A stretch of 64,000 nucleotides of DNA from Cyanophora paradoxa (Eukaryota > Glaucocystophyceae > Cyanophorales > Cyanophoraceae). The notes under the pieces were generated by a model that made no database searches, was not told the origin of the DNA, and was given only the letters and a program-made list of their open reading frames with translations. Within the stretch, counting starts at the first letter, position 1, and each line of letters starts with the position of its first letter. Both the position numbers and the translations under genes were made by a program. The stretch spans positions 99,275 to 163,274 of the forward strand of contig QPMI01000642.1 in NCBI GenBank assembly GCA_004431415.1, read 5' to 3'. Below are positions 33,301 through 46,177 of this stretch, in pieces.

Positions 33301-36300
33301 CATGGGGGCACTGCCTGGTGCCCATGCTTGTGTTCATGTTTCATGATATCTCCTTATCGCTGCCCTGTTATCTAATGCCTTCCGATATCTATCGTTTCGG
33401 TTTCCCGCAGCTTTATTGATCGGTACTGTAGCAAGACTCCAACATGGGTGTTCGACAAGTCCAAGTGTCCGGCTGGCACTATGGCCGTGCGCAATTTGCA
33501 AACATATACATATTAAGCATGGCTTTGTATAGATTTCTGCAGCTGCCATCAATATGTACACATGTACGCATTTCAGGTCAAGTCGAAGGAGTCTTGGGGG
33601 CGATGCGCGCCGGCAAAGCTTACTTGGTCAGCCTAGTATGCCGACTGGCGGACTCCTGCGCGCTGAGGTTGGCTCCGCGCAGCTATTCGAGCACCGATTG
33701 CCGGGGTGAAGGCACGGCCACAAGCTTCGAGAAGTAGTGCGCTCGAGCTCGCGATCCCTTCTCTTAATCTTGCAACTGCGCATGAATGGCCCCTTCAAGG
33801 CTTTTCTTGCGATACACATCGTCATAGGGGCTGCTTCAGCAGCTGTGTTAAAAGTTCACCCCTGGCGGAGCAATGGGCACGACCTTCAATTTCCTGATCC
33901 TCGGGTTGCGCAGCCAGCCGGAGGGGGTCTCGGACGAGGAGGCCTGGGCCCGCTGCCCGGTGCGTTTACGCAGCTGCAGCATTAATTTCAATTGCCGCAG
34001 TGATTTGGGTTCCAGTGCATTGTATTTGGATGATCTAATTTTCCGTTGGGTTTCAGGCCGGTACGATCGCTGTCAAGGAAGCCGGTTCGACCGAGTGCCG
34101 CACGAACGGCGTGCATGGGGGCACTGCCTGGTGCCCATGCTTGTGTTCATGTTTCATGATATCTCCTTATCGCTGCCCTGTTATCTAATGCCTTAAGCTT
34201 ACGATATCTATCGTTTCGGTTTCCCGCAGCTTTAATGATCGGAACTGTAGCAAGACTCCAACATTGGTGTTCGACAAGTCCAAGTGTCCGGCTGGCACTA
34301 TGTCCGTGCGCAATTTGCAAACATATACACACCAAGCATGGCTCTGTAGAGATATCTGCAGCTGCCATCAACATGAACGCACGTACGCGTACGCATTTCA
34401 GGTCAGGTCGAAGGAAACTGGGGGGCAATGCGCGCCGGCAAAGCTTACTTGGTCAGCCTAGTATGCCGACTGGCGGACTCCTGCGCGCTGAGGTTGGCTC
34501 CGCGCAGCTACTCGGGCATCTATTGCCGGGGTGAAGGCACGACCACAAGCTTCGAGAAGTAGTGCGCTCGAGCTCGCGATCCCTTCTCTTCAGCTTGCAA
34601 CTGCGCATGAATGGCCCCTTCAAGGCTTTTCTTGCGATACACATCGTCATAGGGGCTGCTTCAGCAGCTGTGTTAAAAGTTCACCCCTGGCGGAGCAATG
34701 GGCACGACCTTCAATTTCCTGATCCTCGGGTTGCGCAGCCAGCCGGAGGGGGTCTCGGACGAGGAGGCCTGGGCCCGCTGCCCGGTGCGTTTACGCAGCT
34801 GCAGCATTAATTTCAATTGCCGCAGTGATTTGGGTTCCAGTGCATTGTATTTGGATGATCTAATTTTCCGTTGGGTTTCAGGCCGGTACGATCGCTGTCA
34901 AGGAAGCCGGTTCATCCGAGTGCCGCTCAAACGGCGTGCACGGGGGCATTGCCTGGTGCCCATGCTTGTGTTCATGTTTCATGATATCTCCTTATCGCTG
35001 CCCTGTTATCTAATGCCTTAAGCTTACGATATCTATCGTTTCGGTTTCCCGCAGCTTTAATGATCGGAACTGTAGCAAGACTCCAACATGGGTGTTCGAC
35101 AAGTCCAAGTGTCCGGCTGGTACTATGGCCGTGCGCAATTTGCAAACATAAATTAAACATACCAAGCATGGCTCTTTAGAGATATCTGCAGCTGCCATCA
35201 ACATGTACACACGTACGCATTTCAGGTCGAGTCGAAGGAAACTTGGTGGCAATGCGCGCCGGCAAAGCTTACTTGGTCAGCCTAGTATGCCGACTGGCGG
35301 ACTCCTGCGCGCTGAGGTTGGCTCCGCGCAGCTACTCGAGCACCGATTGCCGGGGTGAAGGCACGGCCACAAGCTTCGAGAAGTAGTGCGCTCGAGCTCG
35401 CGATCCCTTCTCTTAATCTTGCAACTGCGCATGAATGGCCCCTTCAAGGCTTTTCTTGCGATACACATCGTCATAGGGGCTGCTTCAGCAGCTGTGTTAA
35501 AAGTTCACCCCTGGCGGAGCAATGGGCACGACCTTCAATTTCCTGATCCTCGGGTTGCGCAGCCAGCCGGAGGGAGTCTCGGACGAGGAGGCCTGGGCCC
35601 GCTGCCCGGTGCGTTTACGCAGCTGCAGCATTAATTTCAATTGCCGCAGTGATTTGGGCTCCAGTGCATTGTATTTGGATGATCTAATTTTCCGTTGGGT
35701 TTCAGGCCGGTACGATCGCTGTCAAGGAAGCCGGTTCGACCGAGTGTCGCACAAACGGCGTGCATGGGGGCACTGCCTGGTGCCCATGCTTGTGTTCATG
35801 TTTCATGATATCTCCTTATCGCTGCCCTGTTATTTTATGCCTTACGATATCTATCGTGTCGGTTCTCCGTGTACGTAGCTATGAGGATTGGAACTGTAGC
35901 AAGCCTCCAACATGGGTGTTCGACAAGTCCAAGTGTCCGGCCGGAACTACGGCCGTGCGTGTTTTGCAAATGAACATATATATATACCAAGCTTAAGCCT
36001 GGATCTGTATATATATATATATCTGCCATCAATTCGCGTTTCAGATCAAGTCAAACGACGTTAATCGGGGGTGGTGCACTCCGAACAAGCTTGTCTGGCA
36101 AGCCCGGAATGGCTATCCGATTGTGAACGATCGCGACTCTCATGCTGAGGCTGGGCCTGCACAGCTTTCCGGATAGATACTGCTCGGACGCCGCCACGGT
36201 CACGAGCTTCGAGAAGTAGTGCGCTCGCTCCTATATATATCGCGTGGTTGCTTTTCTTGCAATAGCCATTAGGGGCTGCTGCTGCATCAACCGTCAACGT

Positions 36301-39300
36301 TCACCCCCTGGCGGCGCAATGGGCGCAACCACAAACTTCCTGATTTTTGAGTTGCGCAGCCAACCGGAGGGGGTCTCGGACGAGGATGCCTGGGCCCGCT
36401 GCCCGGTGCGTCTACGCAGCATTTATATTGCTTGCTTTCAAGGCTTTGCGCGCACTCCATAGGCATATATCCCTGGGTTCCAGTGCATTGCATGTTGATG
36501 TTCTTATTTTCTGTTGGCCCTGGATTTCGAATTCAGGTCCGTACGATCGCTGTCAAGGAAGCCGGCTCGACCGAGTGCCGCACAAACGGCGTGCATGGGG
36601 GCACTGCCTGGTGCTCTGATTCCCTAATTTCACTGCCCAGTGCTCACATGCGCATGTCCTGGTCCTGCGCAGCTTTTCCACTCCGACATGTAGTAGCGAG
36701 ACTGCGCATGCAACTTGGGTGTTCGACAAGTCAAAGTGCCCGGTCAACACTGTCGCCGTGCGCGTTATGCGAGCACTCAATGCCAAGCACGGCCACGTAA
36801 AATGCTTCCTACATCCCGCGCCGCAGATCAAGTCAAAGGATGTGAATTCGGGGCAGTGCACTCCAAACAAGCTTGTCTGGCAAGCCCGGCATGGCTATCC
36901 GAACGCGTACGGCTCATTCGCTAAAGCTCGGCTTGCGCAGCTTCTCAAACGCGAACTGCTCGGGTGCCGCCACGGTCACGAGCTTCGAGAAGTAGTGCGC
37001 TCGCTCCTATCGCGTGGTCGCTCTTCTCGCAATTGCCATAGGTTCTGCTGCTGCGTTAGCCGTTAACGTCTCCCCCCGCGGCCGGCTGGCGACGCCACGG
37101 GAAAGACCTTCAACTTCGAATTCGGTTCCTGATCCTCGGGATGCGCAGCCAGCCGGAGGGGGTCTCGGACGAGGAGGCCTGGGCCCGCTGTCCGGTGCGC
37201 GTTCCCGTCAATCGATTTCTTGTCGTAGGATCGATATCCGGATCCGGAGGTACTGTTGTTAAGCTTGCTGTTGTTTTTGGATTGTACAGGGCGGTACTGT
37301 TTCGATTCAGGAAGCTGGCTCGGTCTGCAGCTCAAAATTGTATTCTGGGGTTGCCTGGTTCGTGGGTTTAGGGCTGCCGGTGCTCTGATTCCCTAATTTC
37401 ACTGCCCAGTGCTCACATGCGCATGTCCTGGTCCGGATCCTGCGCAGCTTTTCCACTCCGACATGTAGTAGCTCGACTTCGGCGACTTGGGTGTTCGACA
37501 AGTCAAAATGCCCCGCCGACACTGTCGCCGTGCGCATTATGCCATGCGAACACTTAATGCCGATTGCAAGCACGACCAATCACGAAGTTTTATCCGCACC
37601 ACGACAAATGCTTTCTTCATCCCGCAGATCAAGTCGAAGGATATAAATTCGGGAGAGTGCACTCCGAACAAGCTTGTCTGGCAAGCCGGCGCCCGGCATG
37701 GCTATCCGAACGCGTACGGCTCATGCGCTAAAGCTCGGCCTGCGCAGCTTCTCAAACGCGAACTGCTCGGGTGCCGCAACGGTCACGAGCTTCGAGAAGT
37801 AGTGCGCTCGCTCCTATCGCGTGGTCGCTCTTCTCGCACTCGCCATAGGTTCTGCTGCTACGTTAGCCGTTAACGTCTCCCCCCGCGGCCGGCTGGCGAC
37901 GCCACGGGAAAGACGTTCAACTTCGAATTCGGTTCCTGATCCTCGGGTTGCGCAGCCAGCCGGAAGGGGTCTCGGACGAGGAGGCCTGGGCCCGCTGCCC
38001 GGTACGTCTTTAAGTGCTCTCTTTAAATGTTTCTTGGCTCTCTATAGCTTGATTTCGATTTGCGATGCCTTCGAAATTCCGTTCAGTAAACGGCTGATTG
38101 AGGTTTTCATCGATGTATACGTTTACCCTCGTTTTAGGAGGGCACACGATCCGTCAAGGAAGCGCATTCAGGTGATTGCAAAAAAGACATCCATTTCGGC
38201 ACTTACTGGTAACTTTTAGTAATCATATAATCAGCACTTTCATTCATATAGGATCCGCATTAATCCGGAATCCTTCCCACACCATCGCGATCGTGCAGCT
38301 TCTCCAATCCAAACTGCGGAGGCTTCCCTAACTGGGTGTTCGACGCGTCACAGTGCCCGGCAGAGAGTGCTGCTGTGCGAGCCGCGGCCTGCTTTTTCGT
38401 TTCCCGACCGCTGCCCTGATCTCATGATCTCATTATCGCCCTTTCGTTTCGCATTCGATTCTTGCAGATAATCAAGCGAGGCGTGCCCGATGGCACATGC
38501 ACGAGCACCAAACTCACGTGGTATATATATATATATGCCCCATCCACTTTTGCCGTTCCGAGATATCGATACGCCGTGCACAGCTTCTCGAACGGCGACT
38601 GCTCCGGGAAGTCTGCAACAGGCAAAGACCCCGCTTCGGGCAACCCCGTCACTGAGTAGTGCGCAATCACTCGGGCCCCGTGGGCTAATCGATGAACTCG
38701 GGAGGACTTTGCACGGCTTAAGATAGAGCGGGAATATCCGTGAAGTACCAAGGCAAGAGATGCATCAGATCGGCCATCGGGTGCACGTGCACGTGTAGCT
38801 AATTATAATCATACAACACAAAGCTGTCCGATCGAACTGCATGCCCCTTGGCCTAGTACTGATCACAAGCGCACTACCACAGCCAACCGGAATCGATGTC
38901 CGACGCGGATGCGTTCGCCCGCTGCCCTGTGCGGCGTCTTTTTCCGCTCTCTACGTGCAGCTATTTATATAAACCCTCCCTCATTGCTCTTTTGCATTAC
39001 GCAGACTGGCACACTGAGCTTCAAGAATGGCGGCGCTGCCGAATGTCACGCTGCTCATCCGTTCATTACGTGCTACAAAGATACCAGTTGTCAGGTTCCT
39101 GGAATTTCCGTCTTGGACAGGTCAACGTGTCCGCCCAGCACTCAAGCCGTCCGCGTGCGTTTGGAACGTCGAACGACCTTGAACGATGACGTTGACGTTT
39201 GATTCTCCTCAAGCTAATCTCTGCACATGCGCATGCCGATTTCGCAGACGATATCAGCGCAAAGCCAGAGTTCCTGCGCTCCCTTTTGTCGTGTTGACGA

Positions 39301-42300
39301 AGTGCATGGGGAAACTGCCTGGTGCTCAGAGTTTTCAATTTAAGTGCCCAGGGCTCTACTAGTACTGCGCAGGCCTTGTAATATATATAAAGTATACGTA
39401 TACGATATTTCCGAAGCTCTTATAACTAACGTCTTGGTCCTCTGCAGCTTTTCCACTCCGACATGTAGCTCGACTTCGGCGACTTGTGTGTCCGACAAGT
39501 TGAAGTGCCCGGCCGACACTGTAGCCGTGCGTGTTATGCGAGCACCCAGAGCCAAGCGCGGCTTATAGAATGAAGTATTATCCGCCCACGAAAAATGTTT
39601 CCTACATCCCGCGCCGCAGATCAAGTCAAAGGATGTAAATTCGGGGCAGTGCACTCCAAACAAGCTTGTCTGGCAAGCCCGGCATGGCTATCCGAACGCG
39701 TACGGCTTATTCGCTAAAGCTCGGCTTGCGCAGCTTCTCAAACGCGAACTGCTCGGGTGCCGCCACGGTCACGAGCTTCGAGAAGTAGTGCGCTCGCTCC
39801 TATCGCGTGGTCGCTCTTCTCGCACTCGCCATAGGTTCTGCTGCTACGTTAGCCGTTAACGTCTCCCCCCGCGGCCGGCTGGCGACGCCACGGGAAAGAC
39901 GTTCAACTTCGAATTCGGTTCCTGATCCTCGGGATGCGCAGCCAGCCGGAGGGGGTCTCGGACGAGGAGGCCTGGGCCCGCTGTCCGGTGCGCGTTCCCG
40001 GCAATCGATTTCTTGTCGTAGGATCGATATCCGGATCCGGAGGTACTGTTGTTAAGCTTGCTGTTGTTTTTGGATTGTACAGGGCGGTACTGTTTCGATT
40101 CAGGAAGCTGGCTCGGTCGCTTGCAGCTCAGAAGTGTATTCTGGGGCTGCCTGGTTCGTGGGTTTAGTTTGTTTGCGGCTGCTACCGCGTCGACGTCGTT
40201 ATATATAGTTTAACGAACGTTCCTGCGCAGCTTCTCTGGATTGAATGCGGGTTGCGAGCGTGATCCTAAGTGGGTTTTCGACAAGTCGAAATGCCCGGCC
40301 GACACTGTAGCCGTGCGCGTTATGCGAGCACTCAATGCCAAGCACGGCTTATAAAATGAAGTTTTATCCGCCCACAAAAAATGCTTCCTACATCCCGCGC
40401 CGCAGATCAAGTCAAACGACGTTAATCGGGGGTGGTGCACTCCGAACAAGCTTTTATGGCAAGCCCGGCATGGTTTTCCGATCGCGAACGACTTTCATGC
40501 TGAGGCTGCTGGGACTGCACAGCTATCCGGACAAATTCTGCGTGGGCCCCGCCACGGCCACGAGCTTCGAGAAGTAGTGCGCTTGCAATTGCTCCTATCG
40601 CGTGGTCGCTTTTCTTGCAATAGCCATTAGGGGCTGCTGCTGCATTAACCGTTAATTATAACGTTCACCCCTGGCGGCGCGATGGGCACGTCCTTCAACT
40701 TCGAATTCGGTTCCTGATCCTCGGGTTCCGCAGCCAGCCGGAGGGGGTCTCCGATGAGGAGGCCTGGGCCCGCTGCCCGGTACGCAGCATCAATATTGCT
40801 TGCCATTGTGTGCACGCTATAAATCGACCTTAGTATGCGTAACTTGCATTTCAATGCGTACGGTCAAATCCTAATATTAATCAAGCCGGTTACGTTTACA
40901 GGGTGGCACGCGCGCATATCGGGAGGCTGGTTCGACCGAGTGCCGCGCAAACGACGTGCATGCGGGCACCGCATGGTGCATATAATTGCATTCAAAATTC
41001 GTGATTTCGAAATTCCCGTTATCGCTGCGCATGCCCTATACGTATACACTGATGCCTTACAATATCTCTCGCTGGTTCTTCGCAGCTATAAAAATGGGGA
41101 CTGTAACTGGACTTCAACATGGGTGTTCGACAAGTCCAAGTGTCCGGCCGACACTATCGCCGTGCGCATTATGCAAACGAACATATACCAAGCATGGACC
41201 TATCTGCCTTCAACTCGCGTTTCAGATCAAGTCAAAGGACTTTAATCTGGGGGAGTGCACTCCGAACCCGAACAAGCTTGTCTGGCACGCCCGGCATGGC
41301 TATCCGATCGCGAATTCGAACGCCTCTCATGCTGAGGCTGGGACTGCGCAGCTTCTCAAACGCGAACTGCTCGGGTGCCGCAACGGTCACGAGCTTCGAG
41401 AAGTAGTGCGCTCGCTCCTATCGCGTGGTCGCTCTTCTCGCACTCGCCATAGGTTCTGCTGCTACGTTAGCCGTTAACGTCTCCCCCCGCGGCCGGCTGG
41501 CGACGCCACGGGAAAGACGTTCAACTTCGAATTCGGTTCCTGATCCTCGGGATGCGCAGCCAGCCGGAAGGGGTCTCGGACGAGGAGGCCTGGGCCCGCT
41601 GCCCGGTACGCGTTCCAAGCAATCTGGATTTCGAGGTGTTAAGCTTGGTTTTCGTAATTATAAACGTTTTCGGATTGTACAGGGTGGTACCCTTTCGATC
41701 AAGGAAGCTGGCTCAGCCGATTGCAGCTCAAAAGTGTATTTTGGGGCTGCCTGGTTCGCGGAAGTTGTTTTTCTGCTGCCACCGCGCCGCTGTTTTTATT
41801 CGATCGCCCACACCCGCGCACGAACGTCACTTAGTTATAACAAACGTTGCTGCGCAGCTTCCCCAAATACAATGCGGGCTGCCGGCACTTCCTAGCTTCT
41901 TCGTGGGCTTTCGACAAGTCAAAATGCCCCGCCGACACTGTCGCCGTGCGCATTATGCCATGAGAACACTTAATGCCGATTGCAAGCACGACCAATCACG
42001 AAGTTTTATCCGCCCACGACAAATGCTTTCTTCATCCCGCAGATCAAGTCGAAGGATATAAATTCGGGAGAGTGCACTCCGAACAAGCTTGTCTGGCAAG
42101 CCCGGCATGGCTATCCGAACGCGTACGGCTCATGCGCTAAAGCTCGGCCTGCGCAGCTTCTCAGACGAGAACTGCTCGGCCGCGGGTCGCGTCACGGCCA
42201 CGAACTTTGAGAAGTAGTGCGCTCGCTCCTATCGCGTGGTCGCTTTTCTCGCAATCGCCATAGGAGCCGCTGCTGCCATCACTATAATTATAAGCGTTCA

Positions 42301-43117
42301 CCCCTGCTGGCGGCGTCATGGGAAAGACCTTGAACTTCGGTTCCTGATCCTCGAGTTGCGCAGCCAGCCGGAGGGGGTCTCGGACCAGGAGGCCTGGGCC
42401 CGCTGTCCGGTACGTCTTTAAATGCATTGTTTAATGTTTTTTGGTTCTCTAGATCTATAGCTTGATTTCGATCTGTGGCGCCATCCATTCATTGGACGGC
42501 TGATTGAGGGTTTTCATCGATACCATCGTCTTAGGCGGGCACACGAGCCGTCAAGGAAGCGCATTCAGCTGAATGCAAAAAGGACATCCATTTCGGCACT
42601 TCCTGGTAATCGGCACTATCATTCATGTTTGATCCGCATTGATCCGGAATCCTTACCGCACCCTCGCGATCGTACGCGTGCAGCTACTCCGATTTGAACT
42701 GCCAGAAAAATCGAACGTGGGCATTCGACGCGTCGCAGTGCCCGGCAGAGAGTGCAGCTGTGCGAGCCGCGGCCTTGAACGATAACGTTATCGTTTGATT
42801 CTGCAAAAGCTGACCTCTGCACATGCGCATGCGGACCCGGGAATTCGTAGACGATGGCGGTTTCAGGCCCCCTTTCGGGTTCTTGCGTTCCCTTGAGCTC
42901 TCCAATTCTCGACGACGAGATGGCTGTCATCGATATCGATATTGCAGAGGACGCGGCATTCGAAGTCGAGGCTCGCCTTGCGCTTCTAATTTCTTTTGTG
43001 CCGCAGCTGCAGCTGCAGTTCCCTTTCCAAACTCGGCTTACATGTACGTGCACATGTCGCGCATGCGCAGGATCCGGAGCTTGGCTCGGATTACGCCGAA
43101 TTCGAAGCCAGCTCTGA
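30331..43117 (+). CDS. giant modular cysteine-rich repeat gene, 15 module starts
   Basis: Family not recognised; probably an extracellular or surface protein. The 46-nt exon encoding QPEGVSDEEAWARCP or a variant begins at 30646, 31419, 32266, 33101, 33914, 34739, 35563, 36360, 37149, 37956, 38883, 39942, 40734, 41560 and 42364. A canonical module has five exons: 33914-33959, 34057-34130, 34230-34305, 34402-34451, 34508-34561; that is 46+74+76+50+54 = 300 nt. Conserved blocks: ARCP, AGTIAVKEAGSTEC, WVFDKSKCPAGTMAV, CAPAKLT and SFSNANCSG...TSFEK. The module is two half-repeats with four Cys each. Introns after GCCTG and after LT/LV-TG join to a C, making Cys. Several units splice the latter from GCAAGC, a GC donor. 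The apparent stop after TSFEK is TA|GTGCG, a donor in all units. No start exon or signal peptide found; the last exon may be 42851-43117. A cluster of small genes is the alternative. Confidence 0.6.
32813..35634 (+). repeat. recent tandem duplication, unit about 813-825 bp
   Basis: The modules starting at 33101, 33914, 34739 and 35563 are nearly identical in exons and introns over long stretches, for example from ACTTGGTCAGCCTAGTATGC to the next ARCP exon. Spacings are 813, 825 and 824 bp. Modules outside this block differ in introns and partly in exons. This shows recent unequal exchange inside an older array. Confidence 0.9.
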
Positions 43118-46100
43118 CGCGCTATGCCAAGACAATGCGTATGAGGTGCGGAAATATATTAATTTTATATGACTCGATTCAATGATTTTAACTCGACTTC
43201 TTCAAAGCAGTCTGGCCTCTAGGGTCTTGGAATGCGGATGATCATGAGGCGCGGCCTGCTTGCAATTGGTGCACGCGGAGAGCTCTGGTACATGTGGAAG
43301 GACGTCATCCCACGGCCCGCGGCCACACGCTGTAGCTAATCAGACTATCATACCAAATTGTAAAAAAGATATCAGACTGTACATGTGCACGTGTGAAGGG
43401 GAAGTGCATGCGCAATATTAATGCCGGCGCCGAGGAGGACAGGAGACGGGTTGGCTAGACTGCCGGCTCCTAGCCTCCTATGGGCGCTGGGCGGGGGGGA
43501 GGCGGGGGAGGGGGCAAGGGGGGGGGGGGGGGGGAGGCGGGATCGGGATCGGGAGGAGGAGGCGGGGGGGAATGGGGGGGCGGGATCGGGAGGAGGTGGG
43601 GGGAGGGAAGGGGAGGAAGGGGGTGCGGGGTGCTCGTGGGGGGGGGGGGGGGGGGGGGGGAGGCGGGGGACGACCTGCAGCTGGCCATGGGCCGGGAGGC
43701 CCCCCAGAAAGGGCCCGGGGGTGGCCATGGGTGGCATGGGGCGGGGGGACCGGCACGCGGACGGAGATGAGGGTTTATAATTCAATGATTAAGGCCCACG
43801 GCCAGCCTGGCAGGGGGACCTGGGAGCTCAAGGGGCGCGACTCGGCGATGCAGATCTTTTCTAGCTAGGCAGAGCGGGGGCTTCCTATATATCTTTGGAC
43901 CGTTGTCTTCTCCAAATCTGCGCGGATGGTCCTTAATATTAACTAGCAGACCGCCCCCGGCCATGTGCAAGTGCGGCAAGTGCGGGCCGCGCGCGGAGGT
44001 GCAAGGGGGGGTACTTGTACAAATTCAGGGTTGGAATACAGGGTACAGGGGCGGCGGGTCGGGAAGCAGGCGGACCGGCAGGTGGCGCCGGCGCCGGGCC
44101 CTGCACACAGCCTAGGCCTGCGCAGAGCCGAGGCGTCAGCTTGTCCCGGACAGCGGCGGCGCCGGGGCAAGGCCCAACGGCGGTGGCCGGGTGAGGTGCA
44201 CGTGTGCAGCAGCGGCGGCGGGGCGAACCTGAAGTCGACGAAGCCGAGGCAGCGGGCGGGGCGGCGGAGCTCGCCCCGCCGCGGACAGCGGCGGCGCGGG
44301 GGCGAGGTCCAACCCGGCGCGGAGTACTAGTACTTGGAGCGCGGAGCAGCGCCGCCATCATCTGCTACGGAGCGCCGGCCGCGGGTCAAGACACGCGCGC
44401 GTGGCGCCGAGGCGTGCACGAGGCGCCCGAGCGGGCAAGCGCGTCGTAACCGCGCGGGCAAGCTGAAGCAGCGGGTAGAGCGGAGGGCGGGAGAGCGGCC
44501 ACGGGTGGACAGCCTGCGCAGCGCCGAGGCGTCAGCGCGCCCGCGGCGAGGCCCAGGGCGCGAGGCGGGCCTTGCCGCAACGAGTGCACTTGCGAAGCGA
44601 AGTGCTTGCCCCAACGAGTGCATTTCCCGCCCGGATATCGACTGGCGCCATTCCCCCCTGCTCGAGTCTCGATCCGACGGAAACTCGCCGAGTCGCAGGA
44701 GCTGTTTTTTCCGGCGCCCGGCCCGGTACAACAGGTACGTATACTTGACGCGGCCTAGCGCTAGCGGGCCGCGCGCTGCTTCTCGATCCCAGGTATGTAT
44801 GACAGAGTTTGTAGAGCGCATTGAGAGCAATCAGGAGCACGTGGTCCGGCGCATATAGCGATAGCTGGTGAGGAGCGAGCTGGACATGTTTGCGCAGCCC
44901 CGCCAGTGCATTTTTTTCCGCCGCTCGCAGCGGCTACGATGCGATCACACCTATACGAGAGTGCATGCAAAGAATCGCATCTTACAAAAATTGCTAACAC
45001 AGAAAGTACGCAGCAGCAATTCACCAGGGGAGCAAGGGAGGGGTACCCCCCCTTGCAATTTAACTAGGGGCCCGGCCGCGATTTTCGCGCCGGGGGTGCA
45101 AGGGGGAATCCGGGATCTTGAGAAAGAGTCCTAGTGGCACGCACATGCGTGGGGCAGAACGACCCCGGCCCAGTGCGCGCGGCAGGTTAACGTTGGAAGT
45201 GTAAAGATAAACACAGAGTATGATTGAAAAAATGCTAAGTTATAACTTATTACTTAAGACGCAAGTGGACGTCGACACTTCGAAAAAAACTCAGCTAGCC
45301 GCTAGTAGCACGGCCGCCCGAGCCTCGAGGTCCAAATCCTATTGGCCCGTCCCCGATCTGCGCCATCGCAAATGAGAACACATGTACAAGCAGTCGACTC
45401 GGCGTTCCGCGTTGAGAGTCTTGAGACCGCGCTCGGCGGGCGACGGCGGGGAGGATTTGCATTAGCACACAACAACAACTACTAGGAGTTTCACATCGCT
45501 CAGCTTATCTCTCCGACTAAATAACACTGGGGACCGTCGAGTGCTGTGCTCTGTCTACGATTGGTTGCGAGGTTTTGCTTCTAAGTACCTACCTACTTAC
45601 ACAACCGGCCTAGTTATAATATCATCTATAACTAGGGCTAGATTTGGTAATGAAGGGAGAGAAGGTGAAGTAGAGGGGCTGAGTTGAGAGGGAGAAAGGG
45701 GAAGCTTGATGCGCACGCCGTCGGCCCCCATTGGAGCCGCCGACTCTGGCCGGATTACGCCGGCACGCCTCAGGGCACCAAATCCCCCCCGCCTCCCTCC
45801 GCCTCCAGCCGCCCCAGTCCTCACCCCGCCCCGTCCCCCCTTACCCACCACTGGTTCATGAGCCCGCGGCGGAAACATTGAGGGACTGGCGCTCTGCCAG
45901 CCATCGACGTCATACTGCCTTTGCAGCCTGTCAAGAGCAACTGACAGAAAGCCAATATGCTTTGTCAACGGCACCCAAAGGAAGGTAGAATGGTGTGGTG
46001 GTGCCTTTTAAGGCAAAAGGAAGAAGCCATGCGGGAGCTACTAGTGCTGACCGAGGCAAGAAACTAGTGCAAGGGACTACTCGCTGATCAGAAGGCAAAT

Positions 46101-46170
46101 GGATGAGCAAATCAATGAGTATGAAAACTACAAGAAAGAGAGCTCTGCAGTGCAAGATGCAAGAAGAGAC
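43118..46170. other. intergenic region with G-tracts and dispersed repeats
   Basis: A second G-tract region lies at 43490-43690, with runs up to about 20 G and long Gly/Pro frames on both strands that I do not accept as genes. From 43960 to 44560 the sequence GGACAGCGGCGGCG...GGCGAGG recurs with GCGCCGAGGCGTCAGC (44125, 44520), a degenerate repeat. At 45030-45060 AGGGGTACCCCCCTTGC forms a palindrome. No supported gene. Confidence 0.45.
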
Positions 46171-46177
46171 GGTAAAT

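Noticed and set aside
32813-35634. CRISPR-like regular repeat array
   Set aside because: Repeats are about 820 bp and contain exons and introns; there are no short repeats with unique spacers.
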